From: Acidimicrobiia bacterium UBA5794
GTDB lineage: Bacteria; Actinomycetota; Acidimicrobiia; Spongiisociales; UBA5794
NCBI GenBank assembly: GCA_002418265.1
Contig: DIDS01000014.1
Span: forward strand, 189,122-253,121
Length of the DNA: 64,000 nt
Reading direction: 5' to 3'
Below, one piece after another: positions 8,132 to 17,480 of this stretch. How positions within the stretch are numbered: position 1 is the first letter of the stretch; each line of letters starts with the position of its first letter. The notes below the pieces were generated by a model. It saw only the letters and a list, made by a program, of their open reading frames with translations. It made no database searches and was not told where the DNA came from. A program made the translations under genes and the position numbers.

Positions 8132-9034
8132 TCAACCGTGAACGGACCGCTCACCATGGAGATGTCGGTCGAGGAAGTCGGTGATCTCATCGACGTGAGC
8201 TTCAAAGGGTGCCAAGTCGCTGTGGCCCGCGTCTGCAACCACCAGAGTCTCGGCCTTGGGATTGGCAGCCGCCAGCTCGTGGAGATTGCTCACGGGGACC
8301 ACCTGATCGGCCGCGCCGTGAACGAGCATGATGGGCACCGTGACATCGGGAATGCGGTTGCGGGGTGCGAAATCGTCGAATCGGTGACCGATTGTCCGTT
8401 GGATCGTCCAGAGAATGAAGTTTCGAAACGGTCCGGGGATACTCGCCATCTGCCCACGCATCATGTCTCCGGGGTGGGCCGGCGCAGACACGGCAACGAC
8501 CGCATCAAGGAAATCGTTTCTCGACGCGCTGTAGATGGCGGCGCCTGCACCAACCGAGTGGCCGATGACACCCACCGCTGTCACCTCCGGACGATGACGA
8601 GCCCACTCAGCGGCGACTTCCAGGTCTTCGGCAAACCGTGGCATGGAGGTGAATCGATCGTGTTCTGAGAGTCCGTGGTTGCGGGCATCGAGAAAAAGGG
8701 CGTGATACCCAGCTTTGTGCAGGTGGGGACCCAGAGGGAGCATCAGCGCAGCATTGCCGCCCCAACCGTGGAGGACGATCACCAAGGGGGCTCGGTGTTG
8801 TACCGGGATGAACCATGCGTGCAGCCTCTTTCCACTGGTGCTGTCGAGCCACACCGATTCCTCAGGTAATCCGAGGTCAGCGGGCGTCTGACTGGCATCT
8901 CGTTGTGGTGGTGCGAACCTGCGTGCCAGAATTCGAGGAGCAACGAAAAAGCCACTGGCCACAACCGCGATCGGAAGCCAGATCCATCGAAACACCGTCC
9001 GGACGCGTCTGCAGAACGCGTTGGTGTTGCTCAT
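8132..9034 (-). CDS. Membrane-anchored alpha/beta hydrolase
   Basis: A protein of 300 aa. One N-terminal membrane segment (about residues 15-32) is followed by an alpha/beta-hydrolase domain. The oxyanion region is VLHGWGGNAA, the nucleophile Ser is in GVIGHSVGAGA, the acid is the Asp in VHGAADQVV, and the base is the His in VADAGHSDLAPF. It belongs with the serine-aminopeptidase/BAAT-like S33 hydrolases; the substrate is unknown. Its ATG overlaps the TetR stop by 4 nt, so regulator and hydrolase are co-expressed. Confidence 0.9.
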   Translation of the reverse strand: MSNTNAFCRRVRTVFRWIWLPIAVVASGFFVAPRILARRFAPPQRDASQTPADLGLPEESVWLDSTSGKRLHAWFIPVQHRAPLVIVLHGWGGNAALMLPLGPHLHKAGYHALFLDARNHGLSEHDRFTSMPRFAEDLEVAAEWARHRPEVTAVGVIGHSVGAGAAIYSASRNDFLDAVVAVSAPAHPGDMMRGQMASIPGPFRNFILWTIQRTIGHRFDDFAPRNRIPDVTVPIMLVHGAADQVVPVSNLHELAAANPKAETLVVADAGHSDLAPFEAHVDEITDFLDRHLHGERSVHG

Positions 9035-9660
9035 GATTGACGAACGATCTGTCCGAGCCCGTCTTCGACCAGGTCGAAGCAGTACGTGATGTGGTCTGGG
9101 AGACGAGAGCGTCCATTGTCGGCAAGCCAGTAACCGAGAGAGGCGCGCATCGCCGACAGGGCGGCACCAGCAACGAGTCTGGGACGGATGTCAGTACTCG
9201 AGTCGACATTGAGCCATTCAGAGACGGCGTCCGTCACGGCATCTTCCCAGCTTGCCTGAAGCAAAAGATTTCGGGCAGCCACGGACGGTGTCGACTGGAT
9301 GATGCGGAAACGTCGCAACAGCTGTTCACGTTCGGATTCATAATCGGCCGCAACCGTGAGGAAAGCACCCCGAAGTGCGTGCCAGGGTGCCAGACCGCTC
9401 GGGCCGGTCTTGAGCGCAGCGACGATCTTGTGCAGCCGTGTCGCGTAGTCGGCGAGGAGCACATCTTCTTTGGACGGAAAGTAGTGAAAAAACGTTCTCG
9501 GAGAGATGTCGGCCGCCGCAGCGATCTCGTCGATCGTCGTCCCATCAAAGCCCTGCACTTCGAACAGGTCAAGGGCGGCGCGCTCAATTGCGAGTCTGGT
9601 GCGTCGTTTCTTGCTTTCTCGCAGCCCAGGTGATTTGCCAGCCATTGATGTATCAGCCAT
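9031..9660 (-). CDS. TetR-family transcriptional regulator
   Basis: About 209 aa from ATG 9660 (an ATG at 9666 is the close alternative). The helix-turn-helix is classic: ALDLFEVQGFDGTTIDEIAA followed by DISPRTFFHYFPSKEDVL. The C-terminal domain is the ligand-binding/dimer part and is not classifiable by eye. It is divergent from the MMPL exporter, and the intergenic DNA holds a long inverted repeat that is probably its operator. It would therefore repress both the exporter and its own operon with the hydrolase. Confidence 0.92.
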   Translation of the reverse strand: MADTSMAGKSPGLRESKKRRTRLAIERAALDLFEVQGFDGTTIDEIAAAADISPRTFFHYFPSKEDVLLADYATRLHKIVAALKTGPSGLAPWHALRGAFLTVAADYESEREQLLRRFRIIQSTPSVAARNLLLQASWEDAVTDAVSEWLNVDSSTDIRPRLVAGAALSAMRASLGYWLADNGRSRLPDHITYCFDLVEDGLGQIVRQS

Positions 9661-9680
9661 GCGCATGAGTATGACAGATG

Positions 9681-9714
9681 TTTGCGTATAGTGCAAACTT
9701 GCATTACACGCAAA
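9681..9714. promoter_or_regulatory. 34-bp inverted repeat, probable TetR operator
   Basis: The left arm TTTGCGTATAGTGCAA and the right arm TTGCATTACACGCAAA are reverse complements at 14 of 16 positions, separated by AC. The site lies between the divergent TetR and MMPL start codons and contains TATAGT, a possible -10 box toward the exporter. A length and symmetry of this kind fit a TetR dimer or dimer pair. Confidence 0.75.
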
Positions 9715-9756
9715 AATGCGTAGACTGCATCTGAATCACACTCCATCGGAGGACCC

Positions 9757-12096
9757 ATGCTCACCAAACTCGCCCGATCCGCCGCCGCCCATCCGTGGCG
9801 CTATCTCGCCACATGGCTTGTGGCCGTAGCAATCCTTGCAGGTGCCGTGATCAGTGTCGGATCCGCCTTCACGTCCAATATCACCGCACCCTCATCGGAG
9901 AGCAGCACGGGCATCGACCTTCTCGCGGCCGAGTTCCCAGCCGCCGGTGGAGACTCCGCAACGATTGTGTTCAAAGCGGACATGGGTGTCGAAGATCCTG
10001 CCGTCAAGGAGGCGATGACGGGACTCTTCGAGGCCACGATGGATATTGACGGCGTCGTCAACGTCATCAGCCCTTACTCCCCCATCGGATCCAGCCAGAT
10101 CTCCACAACGGGAGTGGACGCAGGGCGGGTGGCCTTCGCCCAACTGGTGCTCGAACCCGGCACCACCACCACCGATGGAGCTCGCATCGCAGACGAGATC
10201 ATCGCGTCGTCCCCGGACATCGACGGTCTCACGATTGCTCTCGGCGGAGACATGTTCCGCCATCGTGAGCCACCCAACTCCGAAATGCTCGGAATTGCAT
10301 TCGCCATCTTCGTATTGATTCTCTCCTTCGGCTCCGTTCTTGCCATGGGGCTACCGATCGCTACAGCACTCGCCGGTGTTGGCACCGGTGTGCTTGTGAC
10401 CGTGCTGTTGAGCAACGTCGTGGAAATGCCGGACTTCGCCGCGACGATCGGGATCATGATCGGTCTCGGTGTGGGCATCGACTACGCACTCTTCATCGTG
10501 ACGAGGTACCAAGAGCACCTCAACAAGGGCGAGCCTGTCGGTGATTCGGTTGCTGCATCACTAGACACGGCCGGTCGTGCGGTCCTCTTCGCCGGTGTCA
10601 CGGTGGTGGTGTCACTTCTTGGCATGCTTCTCATGGGCGTCACGTTCGTCACCGGGCTGGCGATTGCCGCCGCCACGACCGTGCTGCTCACCATGGTGGC
10701 CTCGGTAACCCTGCTCCCCGCCCTGATCGGCCTCGCCGGTCGACACATCCAGATCACCCGTCGCAGCGGACTCGTTGGCTCACTCCTCGCCGCGATCGCC
10801 CTCGTCGGTGTCGCCCTCGACCTGGGCGTGTTGCGGTTCGCCCTGATACCCGCGATTGTCGTGCTCATTGCTGGCCGTTTCCCGGGACGACCACCCAACA
10901 AGACGATCAAACTGAAATCGGACAAGCCGCTTGAGGAAACAGCTTGGTACCGGTGGAGCCGAATGGTGCAGCGGCGCGCTGCCCTCATCACGATCTTGGC
11001 AACGTTGGCTCTCATGGTTGTGGCCATCCCACTCCTGTCAATCCAGCTCGGGTTCGCCGACGCAGGAAACGACCCGGAAGGAACGACGACCAGGCAGGCG
11101 TATGACCTTCTTGAAGAAGGATTCGGTCCGGGCGCCAACGGACCCCTGATTCTTGTGACGGAACTCGGTCCTGACACCACGCCCATGGACATTCAGGCGA
11201 CCACAGCAACCCTCCAACAGGTCGAAGGACTCGCTCAGGTGTCACCGGGCATCCCGAATGATCCACAGCAACCAACCGCAGTGCTGTGGCATTTGATACC
11301 AGAGACTTCCCCCCAGGATGAGGCGACGGTCGAGCTCCTCCACACCCTGCGTGACGATGTTGTTCCCCAGATCGACGATGAACTCGGGACTGAGATCCTG
11401 GTCACTGGCCCGGTTGCAGCGAACATCGACTTCTCCGATTACCTCTCGGAACGGATCTGGTACTTCTACGGCGCCGTGCTGATCATCTCATTCCTGTTCC
11501 TGATGACCGTGTTCCGCTCAATCCTGGTGCCGCTCAAGGCCGTTGCGATGAACCTGCTCGCCATCGGCGCGGCGTATGGCATTGTGGTTGCGGTGTTCCA
11601 GTGGGGATGGGCCGGACCCCTCCTTGGAATCGAACCTGGACCAATCGAACCGTTCATCCCCATGATGCTGTTTGCCATCGTGTTCGGACTCTCGATGGAC
11701 TATGAGGTGTTTCTTCTCACACGAATCCGTGAGGAGTACGACCGAACCGGTGACAACACACGAGCTGTCACGGACGGCCTGGCGGCAACCGCGCGAGTGA
11801 TCACTGCGGCCGCCCTCATCATGGTGTTCATCTTCGGTAGCTTCCTGCTCGAAGATCTCAGGACGATCAAGGTCCTCGGATTGGGTCTCGCTGTGGCGGT
11901 AGCGATCGACGCGACCGTGATACGGATGTTGCTGGTTCCAGCAACCATGGAGCTGTTGGGCGACAGGAACTGGTGGCTCCCGCGCTGGCTCAACCGCATC
12001 CTTCCGAATCTCGTTGTTGAGCCGAGCCATCCGACCACTCAGGAGCTGACTTCAGAAACTCCGAATCCGCAGATTCCGAGCGGAAGTCCCGTGTGA
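9757..12096 (+). CDS. MMPL-family RND-type exporter
   Basis: A protein of 779 aa with two repeats of the MMPL/RND architecture: TM1 at about 17-37, a periplasmic loop to about 185, and a TM2-6 bundle with GLGVGIDYALFIVTRYQE. A cytoplasmic Arg/Lys segment, TM7, the second loop and a second bundle with FGLSMDYEVFLLTRIREEYD follow. The paired (G/S)xxDY motifs are the proton-relay signature. An SD GGAGG stands before ATG 9757. It probably exports lipids or hydrophobic drugs using the proton gradient. Control by the divergent TetR through the adjacent inverted repeat is likely. Confidence 0.93.
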   Translation: MLTKLARSAAAHPWRYLATWLVAVAILAGAVISVGSAFTSNITAPSSESSTGIDLLAAEFPAAGGDSATIVFKADMGVEDPAVKEAMTGLFEATMDIDGVVNVISPYSPIGSSQISTTGVDAGRVAFAQLVLEPGTTTTDGARIADEIIASSPDIDGLTIALGGDMFRHREPPNSEMLGIAFAIFVLILSFGSVLAMGLPIATALAGVGTGVLVTVLLSNVVEMPDFAATIGIMIGLGVGIDYALFIVTRYQEHLNKGEPVGDSVAASLDTAGRAVLFAGVTVVVSLLGMLLMGVTFVTGLAIAAATTVLLTMVASVTLLPALIGLAGRHIQITRRSGLVGSLLAAIALVGVALDLGVLRFALIPAIVVLIAGRFPGRPPNKTIKLKSDKPLEETAWYRWSRMVQRRAALITILATLALMVVAIPLLSIQLGFADAGNDPEGTTTRQAYDLLEEGFGPGANGPLILVTELGPDTTPMDIQATTATLQQVEGLAQVSPGIPNDPQQPTAVLWHLIPETSPQDEATVELLHTLRDDVVPQIDDELGTEILVTGPVAANIDFSDYLSERIWYFYGAVLIISFLFLMTVFRSILVPLKAVAMNLLAIGAAYGIVVAVFQWGWAGPLLGIEPGPIEPFIPMMLFAIVFGLSMDYEVFLLTRIREEYDRTGDNTRAVTDGLAATARVITAAALIMVFIFGSFLLEDLRTIKVLGLGLAVAVAIDATVIRMLLVPATMELLGDRNWWLPRWLNRILPNLVVEPSHPTTQELTSETPNPQIPSGSPV

Positions 12097-12271
12097 GAAG
12101 CTCACAGGGCTTTGGGCTTCGAGGACGAATCTGGCTGGTGGGTGCACGACGCGACCGACTCAACAGTCACGGGCCCCATACCAAACTCTCGATGATCCTA
12201 TCAATGGTGAGGAGGGGCGCTGCCAGGTGTTCGCGGTAGTCGCTCCGCACACGCGCGACCCGTATGTCGTT

Positions 12272-14560
12272 TCAACAGCGATCCGCCCAGTTCGCAACCG
12301 CATCGTGGATCACCAGACCATCGCTGGCCACGAACGTCCGACGGCTCATTTCCTGGCAGGCCGCGTCTCTTTCCACCGTGTCCCACTCACCGCGCGTATA
12401 GGTGTACGCGATGACGGAATTGCGTGGAAGGAGCATCGTGACCGATTGAACCGGTTGATCGGTGGGGAGGACAAGGACGGACCAAGGGTTCCACACCGGA
12501 ATACCTGCACCGAACGCCCCCGGGACGAATACCTCTCCCGAACCGGATGGCACCTCAACTTCGATGGTCACCTCCACCAGATCGAGACGGGGACCGTCAA
12601 CGACGGGGAGATCAGGGCAGAGATCCGCGGTGGCGAGAATCCAACGATCACCCGGCAACCGCAGCCACTGCGGATCACCCAAGTAGCGAGCCTCGACCAG
12701 TGCCGTCACATCCTTGGTGCCGGCAACTGTCGCCGCCTCGTTGCTCGGTGCGACACGAATCGGACCGCCATCGACGAGGCACGCCGAACCAGTCGAAGCT
12801 GCCGAGATGACTTCTATTTCTCGCCATGACACCCACGACGTGCTTGCAAGCGTTTCGACCCTGACCGAGACGACATCAGTGAGGCCCGGATTGAGTTCTG
12901 TCCCGATGAGCATCTCCGGGCCGGTGAATCGTTCGATATCTGCGACGAGGACTTCGCGGCCGTCGGACAGGGTCGCCCACACCTGATGGTGGCTGATGCC
13001 GGGTGGCCACTGGTCCACGCCCAGACCGATCTCAACGACCGTGGACGGCTGGTCAAAATCGATGGCGATCCACTGCGGCGGATAGTCGCCAGAGCCCCAG
13101 CCCTCGAGGGAGTCATCAACCGCGTACTTGGCCGGTCGCGTGAGTTCAGATCGTGAGACCCGCGGAGTGGTTCCGGTCGTGAGGTCGAATGGCGCATCGG
13201 GCGGTACCACGCAAGGATCCGGCTGTGCGTTTGGCGAGAATGCCTCAAGGAGGAGACCGTCGGAATCGAGGAAGGCCCATGCCGGACCCGGCTGGTCATC
13301 TGGCCAGACGTAGTATCCCCAGTTGAGCCAGCCATCCCACCCCGCCTCGCATGATTCCGCGATGAAACGGTAACCCCGTCCGAGGGCTGCTCGGGCTGAT
13401 GGCACTGTTGCCTTCCCGGATCCGGTCTCACCCATCAGCACAGGCTTCTCTTGGTGGCCGGGCATTCCGAAGTTCTCTGCATGTTCAGGTACGGTCAGGT
13501 CGGTGTCGTAGTAGGCATGGAAGTCGAAAAAGTCGAGGTTCGCCTCGGTGAGCAGGGGTGCGGTGTCGACGTACCAGTCACCACCGATGTAGGTCTGGTG
13601 CGGGAACTGCGGCGTGAAGAAGCCCATGGTGACCAACGTGTCGGGATCATATGCGTCGATGACCTCGCGGATACGATCGATGAAGTACACGACACCATCC
13701 ACCACCATCCGGCGCTTTTGTTCTGCGTCGGCCATGTCATAGGTACGACCGTTGGCGGTTTCCACGACACCCGATGTGAGTGACAGCGGTTCGAAGTTCT
13801 TGTGAAGCCAGAACTCGTTGGTGAGCTGCCATCCGAGGAGAACCTCAAAGGGCGCGCCTCGGTCGACGAGTCCCGACAACAAGCCGTCCCACAAGACCGC
13901 CTTCGCCTCGACGCCGCCGGTGTGGAGCCAATCGGCATTTTCTCGCCCGTCAAACCCTTCGTGGCCCTGGTTGTAGTACGAGTCAAAGATCTGCCAGTAG
14001 CCGCCGACATCGGGGAGGGAGTTGGCGGTCAGCAGGAGCCAGATCCCCTCCTCACCGGCGATGTGCATCACCTCTGCGATGTTGTCGAGATACTCGTCGT
14101 TGAGGCCCTGACCGGAATAGTTCGCAATGCATTCTGGCTGGGCACCGCAGGTGTCGACGAAGATGCGGGCCGTGTTGTATCCGTTCGTGGCCAGCGTCCG
14201 AAACGCCTCGCGCACCCGCTCAGCGTCGTAGGTGTTCGTGGCAAACACCCGGTCCTCGTACCCACCAGCGGGGTTGGGTTGAAAGTCCACATAGTTGACA
14301 CCGCGAGGCACGAACCGCTCGGCCGTCACCGTGTCATAGAACTCCCCCACACCGTCAACAATTCTGGTACCAATTCGGTGTGCAAGCGGTGGAAGGGTTG
14401 TCGTGGTCTGGGCAACCGTCGTCTCCGGAGTTGGGGCCGTTGTCGTGGAGGCGTCCGGCGACGTCGCAGTTGTCGGCGACGTGCGACCACCGGTGCACGC
14501 AGAAGTCACCACGATCAGAGCAACAAGCAACAGCAATCGTGGATGCAGGGAAAGCTTCAT
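12272..14560 (-). CDS. Secreted lipoprotein glycoside hydrolase (GH5/clan A-like) with discoidin-like domain
   Basis: A protein of 762 aa. A lipobox VVTSAC lies near residue 22, then a Thr-rich linker. The TIM-barrel region (about residues 60-400) carries RFVPRGVNYVDF, the acid/base Glu in GWQLTNEFW and the candidate nucleophile Glu in VLMGETGSG, as in clan GH-A cellulases and mannanases. A C-terminal region near 430-560 resembles an F5/8-type discoidin sugar-binding domain (AVDDSLEGW, WIAIDFDQPSTVVEIGLG, VSWREIEVI). A further beta-rich domain with several Cys ends the protein. It is a surface enzyme acting on an unknown polysaccharide. The neighbours upstream are two other secreted Ig-like proteins. 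Confidence 0.82.
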   Translation of the reverse strand: MKLSLHPRLLLLVALIVVTSACTGGRTSPTTATSPDASTTTAPTPETTVAQTTTTLPPLAHRIGTRIVDGVGEFYDTVTAERFVPRGVNYVDFQPNPAGGYEDRVFATNTYDAERVREAFRTLATNGYNTARIFVDTCGAQPECIANYSGQGLNDEYLDNIAEVMHIAGEEGIWLLLTANSLPDVGGYWQIFDSYYNQGHEGFDGRENADWLHTGGVEAKAVLWDGLLSGLVDRGAPFEVLLGWQLTNEFWLHKNFEPLSLTSGVVETANGRTYDMADAEQKRRMVVDGVVYFIDRIREVIDAYDPDTLVTMGFFTPQFPHQTYIGGDWYVDTAPLLTEANLDFFDFHAYYDTDLTVPEHAENFGMPGHQEKPVLMGETGSGKATVPSARAALGRGYRFIAESCEAGWDGWLNWGYYVWPDDQPGPAWAFLDSDGLLLEAFSPNAQPDPCVVPPDAPFDLTTGTTPRVSRSELTRPAKYAVDDSLEGWGSGDYPPQWIAIDFDQPSTVVEIGLGVDQWPPGISHHQVWATLSDGREVLVADIERFTGPEMLIGTELNPGLTDVVSVRVETLASTSWVSWREIEVISAASTGSACLVDGGPIRVAPSNEAATVAGTKDVTALVEARYLGDPQWLRLPGDRWILATADLCPDLPVVDGPRLDLVEVTIEVEVPSGSGEVFVPGAFGAGIPVWNPWSVLVLPTDQPVQSVTMLLPRNSVIAYTYTRGEWDTVERDAACQEMSRRTFVASDGLVIHDAVANWADRC

Positions 14561-14594
14561 GCGAGGCTACGAATCGTCGGGATATCCAAGGGTG

Positions 14595-17480
14595 TCATTT
14601 CGTTGGAATGTCGGCAGGGGTCGTGTAGTGGAGATCCTGTGGTGCGGTCTTGGTGTACTCACGGCCACAGACGTTTGCGATCATCGTGAAGTTTGTGTCC
14701 GGATCGGTGAAGAGGGCCTTCGATCTCAGCTTGTCCGAATCGGGGCTGTACCCGAGTTGTGGATGAGCGTCTGGGAGGTACTGCGTACGTTCGAAGTCGA
14801 GTCCCGAGACGCCGACGACAAGAGCATCGCCGACCTTCAGCTCGGAAAGATCGGCTTCAACGCTTTCCGTGGCGAACACCACGCCCTCCACGGGATCGTT
14901 CTCGTGATGGATCCCGTGCTTGTCGGTCCACCTCAGCAATCCTGATCCGCGCGTCACAAGACTCACCGAGCATGACTTGGGAGCAGCTGGGCTTTCGAGA
15001 TCGACCCCAGGCTTGGGGTGGAACGTCACGTTGACAGCGCCGGGGAAGAGCTGACCGGCGGGTTCCGGAACCACCACAATCTCGGGGTTCAGATAGAGAT
15101 ACCAACCACCGTTGCCGTTGATGTTGCTCACGGTCATCTTCGAGAAATGCGTCTCGATGTCCTTGATCGCATCCTCGACGAACGTCTTGGCCCAATCAGC
15201 ACATGGGATCGGCCCGCATGTGTCACCGACCAACTGGTCGGCAAGCGCAGCGGCGATATTGCCCTTTGCAGCCTCGACAAACTCGCTGAAGCTCGGCAGG
15301 GTCGGGGGCACCCCGACCGCGGCCAGCCCGGCATCCGCTAAGGCCTTCAACGCCGCCACGCAGGTCTCTTTCGGCTCGCATCCGACAATGTCAACAATGC
15401 CCTCAATGATGCCGTTCTTCACCATGTCGACGATGTTCTTGAACGTGTCCCACACCTCGGCGATGAACGAGATCGCCGCTTCAATGAAGTCGAAGAGACC
15501 GGGATCGGGTGGATCTTTGTGAAGGGCACAGGACGTTGCCCCGGGGACCAAGCCGGTCAGGTGTTTGCCCTGAGCGTCCCACACACCGGCGTTGTCGCGG
15601 AACTTCCTGTACTCAGCCTCCCAATGCGACACCCAATATGAGGCCATTGGTGCGTCTTTGAAGTCGTTCAGCATCTCACTAGGGACTGGATTCTCCTTGC
15701 CGAAGGGATTCTCAATGACGCGTACACAGCGCGAGAACGGGTCAGGGGTGCCGTGAACCGGAGGCGTGAAGCTGACGACGAGGTCGTAGTAGTCCTCGAT
15801 CCGGCCCGGCCCCGTATCGATGACGATCTCCTCGCCTTCCTGGAACTGGTACATGACCGTGTTGCTCGTTCCAGCGATCGGCTGCGAATCCGATAGGGGT
15901 ACGACCCGCACCCAGAGACGGTCGTGCGGGGCCCCACTCCACCAGTCGCCGTGGATCGGCTCTGTCATGCGGCGCGAAGTACCGGACAGCGATGCCTCCA
16001 GCTTTTCGAGATCGGTTTGCAGCGTCCGGTAGTCGCCATAGTCGAGTTTGACGCCACCGGAAGGTGGGCCAGCGGCGCGGGCTTCATTCGACAACCACGA
16101 TCCATTGCGGATGTCGTCAAGAGGAAGTTCGATGTCTCGTTGTTGGTCGTCACCCATCAATACGTCGACGGCCCAAAGGAGGCCCGGGAAGTCGAGCGCC
16201 GCATCTTTCGGTGGTGGTTGGCTCGAGACCTGCACCATCCCGGCCTTGGCTCCCAGGATGCCTTTGTTCCAACGCACAATGTGCGGGGCCATGCCTCCCC
16301 CACCCGGGCAATAGGTGGCGGCCCCGGAAGAGCCTTCCGCACACACGGTCTGTTCGTTGAGCAGGATCTCCACCAAGCTCGAGAGATCAGCACCGGATGT
16401 GACATGATCGACGATCTTCAGGTCGGAGAACGGCGTGACCGGCTGCGCAAGACCGAACGTGCCTTCGATCGGTCCATCATCTGTGGTCGTGAATCGACCT
16501 CTGCCCAGGCCGACAAGGCCTCCATCCTTGCGACCCCACGCCTCAACCTCAAGATGCTCTCCCGCACCGACCGCGGGAAGCAGACCGGAGAAATCGAAGC
16601 CTCCCGGACCACGCGGTGCGAAACCGGACTCGGGGATCCGCCACCACGTCGCATCATCTTCGGTCACATATGCATAGGCAGCATCGAGGTCCTCGCCACC
16701 AACCAGCAGGGCGCCGTCGAACGCAACGGCGCCCTCCCAGGCACCGGACGCACACTCGGGCGACCCTGGAACCACGACCTGTGACTCGGGTGTTGCGACC
16801 GCTTCGTCATAGGAGACAACGGATACCAGTGTGGGCGAGGACGTCACCTCGAAGACGACCTCACCGCCGTCGGCCGACACGACGCCGATGGCACGGTTGT
16901 CTGCGACGCCGAACATCGACCCGACCACATACTGGCCGAGCCGGTTCGAAACCGCCGGAACGGTGAGCGTCGCTTCACACGACGAAACATCGACGGCCAC
17001 CGTCGCTGCGGACGAGGATTCCGGCAAACCGGTACGCACCTCACCGGTGACCACGTCGGTTCCTGGTTCGACCCGCAGCCACGAGGGGAAGGAATCCGCG
17101 CTCGCACCCGACTCGTCGTACGCCCTGACGACCATCGCATGCATTCCGACGCTCGCCGGCGTCCATTCCCATGCAAACGGTGGATCGGTCACGGGATCGT
17201 CGAAGTCGACCGAGTCCACAATTTCGCCATTCGCCAGCAATTCGAGACGGGTGACCGGCTTGTCCGATATCACCTGGCTGGTGAAAAACTGCAGGTTTCC
17301 GTATACAGCATCTGTATCACTCCCTGTGCTCAGGAGAGGAATGATCTCGGGCGGCGACGGTGGCCCGACTTCCGGGATCGAGGTCGTTGTCGTCTCGACG
17401 GTTTCGTCAGACGGTGTGCAGGAGGCTGCGATCAACGAAAGCACGACGATCACCACAGCGATCTGAGTTCTGCGCCCCAT
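14595..17480 (-). CDS. Large secreted lipoprotein with Ig-like N-terminus, function unknown
   Basis: A protein of 961 aa from ATG 17480, chosen because it forms an ATGA overlap with the upstream gene. The signal peptide ends in SLIAASC (lipobox). An Ig-like domain near residues 45-140 contains FAWEWTPASVGMHAMVVRAYD, closely similar in pattern to a segment of the upstream protein. The middle has WWR and LWVRVVPLSD motifs, and a helical stretch near 620-760 includes CEPKETCVAALKAL. No catalytic signature was recognised. It is probably a cell-surface protein working with its neighbours. Confidence 0.75.
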   Translation of the reverse strand: MGRRTQIAVVIVVLSLIAASCTPSDETVETTTTSIPEVGPPSPPEIIPLLSTGSDTDAVYGNLQFFTSQVISDKPVTRLELLANGEIVDSVDFDDPVTDPPFAWEWTPASVGMHAMVVRAYDESGASADSFPSWLRVEPGTDVVTGEVRTGLPESSSAATVAVDVSSCEATLTVPAVSNRLGQYVVGSMFGVADNRAIGVVSADGGEVVFEVTSSPTLVSVVSYDEAVATPESQVVVPGSPECASGAWEGAVAFDGALLVGGEDLDAAYAYVTEDDATWWRIPESGFAPRGPGGFDFSGLLPAVGAGEHLEVEAWGRKDGGLVGLGRGRFTTTDDGPIEGTFGLAQPVTPFSDLKIVDHVTSGADLSSLVEILLNEQTVCAEGSSGAATYCPGGGGMAPHIVRWNKGILGAKAGMVQVSSQPPPKDAALDFPGLLWAVDVLMGDDQQRDIELPLDDIRNGSWLSNEARAAGPPSGGVKLDYGDYRTLQTDLEKLEASLSGTSRRMTEPIHGDWWSGAPHDRLWVRVVPLSDSQPIAGTSNTVMYQFQEGEEIVIDTGPGRIEDYYDLVVSFTPPVHGTPDPFSRCVRVIENPFGKENPVPSEMLNDFKDAPMASYWVSHWEAEYRKFRDNAGVWDAQGKHLTGLVPGATSCALHKDPPDPGLFDFIEAAISFIAEVWDTFKNIVDMVKNGIIEGIVDIVGCEPKETCVAALKALADAGLAAVGVPPTLPSFSEFVEAAKGNIAAALADQLVGDTCGPIPCADWAKTFVEDAIKDIETHFSKMTVSNINGNGGWYLYLNPEIVVVPEPAGQLFPGAVNVTFHPKPGVDLESPAAPKSCSVSLVTRGSGLLRWTDKHGIHHENDPVEGVVFATESVEADLSELKVGDALVVGVSGLDFERTQYLPDAHPQLGYSPDSDKLRSKALFTDPDTNFTMIANVCGREYTKTAPQDLHYTTPADIPTK

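Noticed and set aside
7340..8668. 442-codon plus-strand frame
   Set aside because: Antisense to the pirin and hydrolase genes, whose motifs are intact. Composition is that of a shadow frame.
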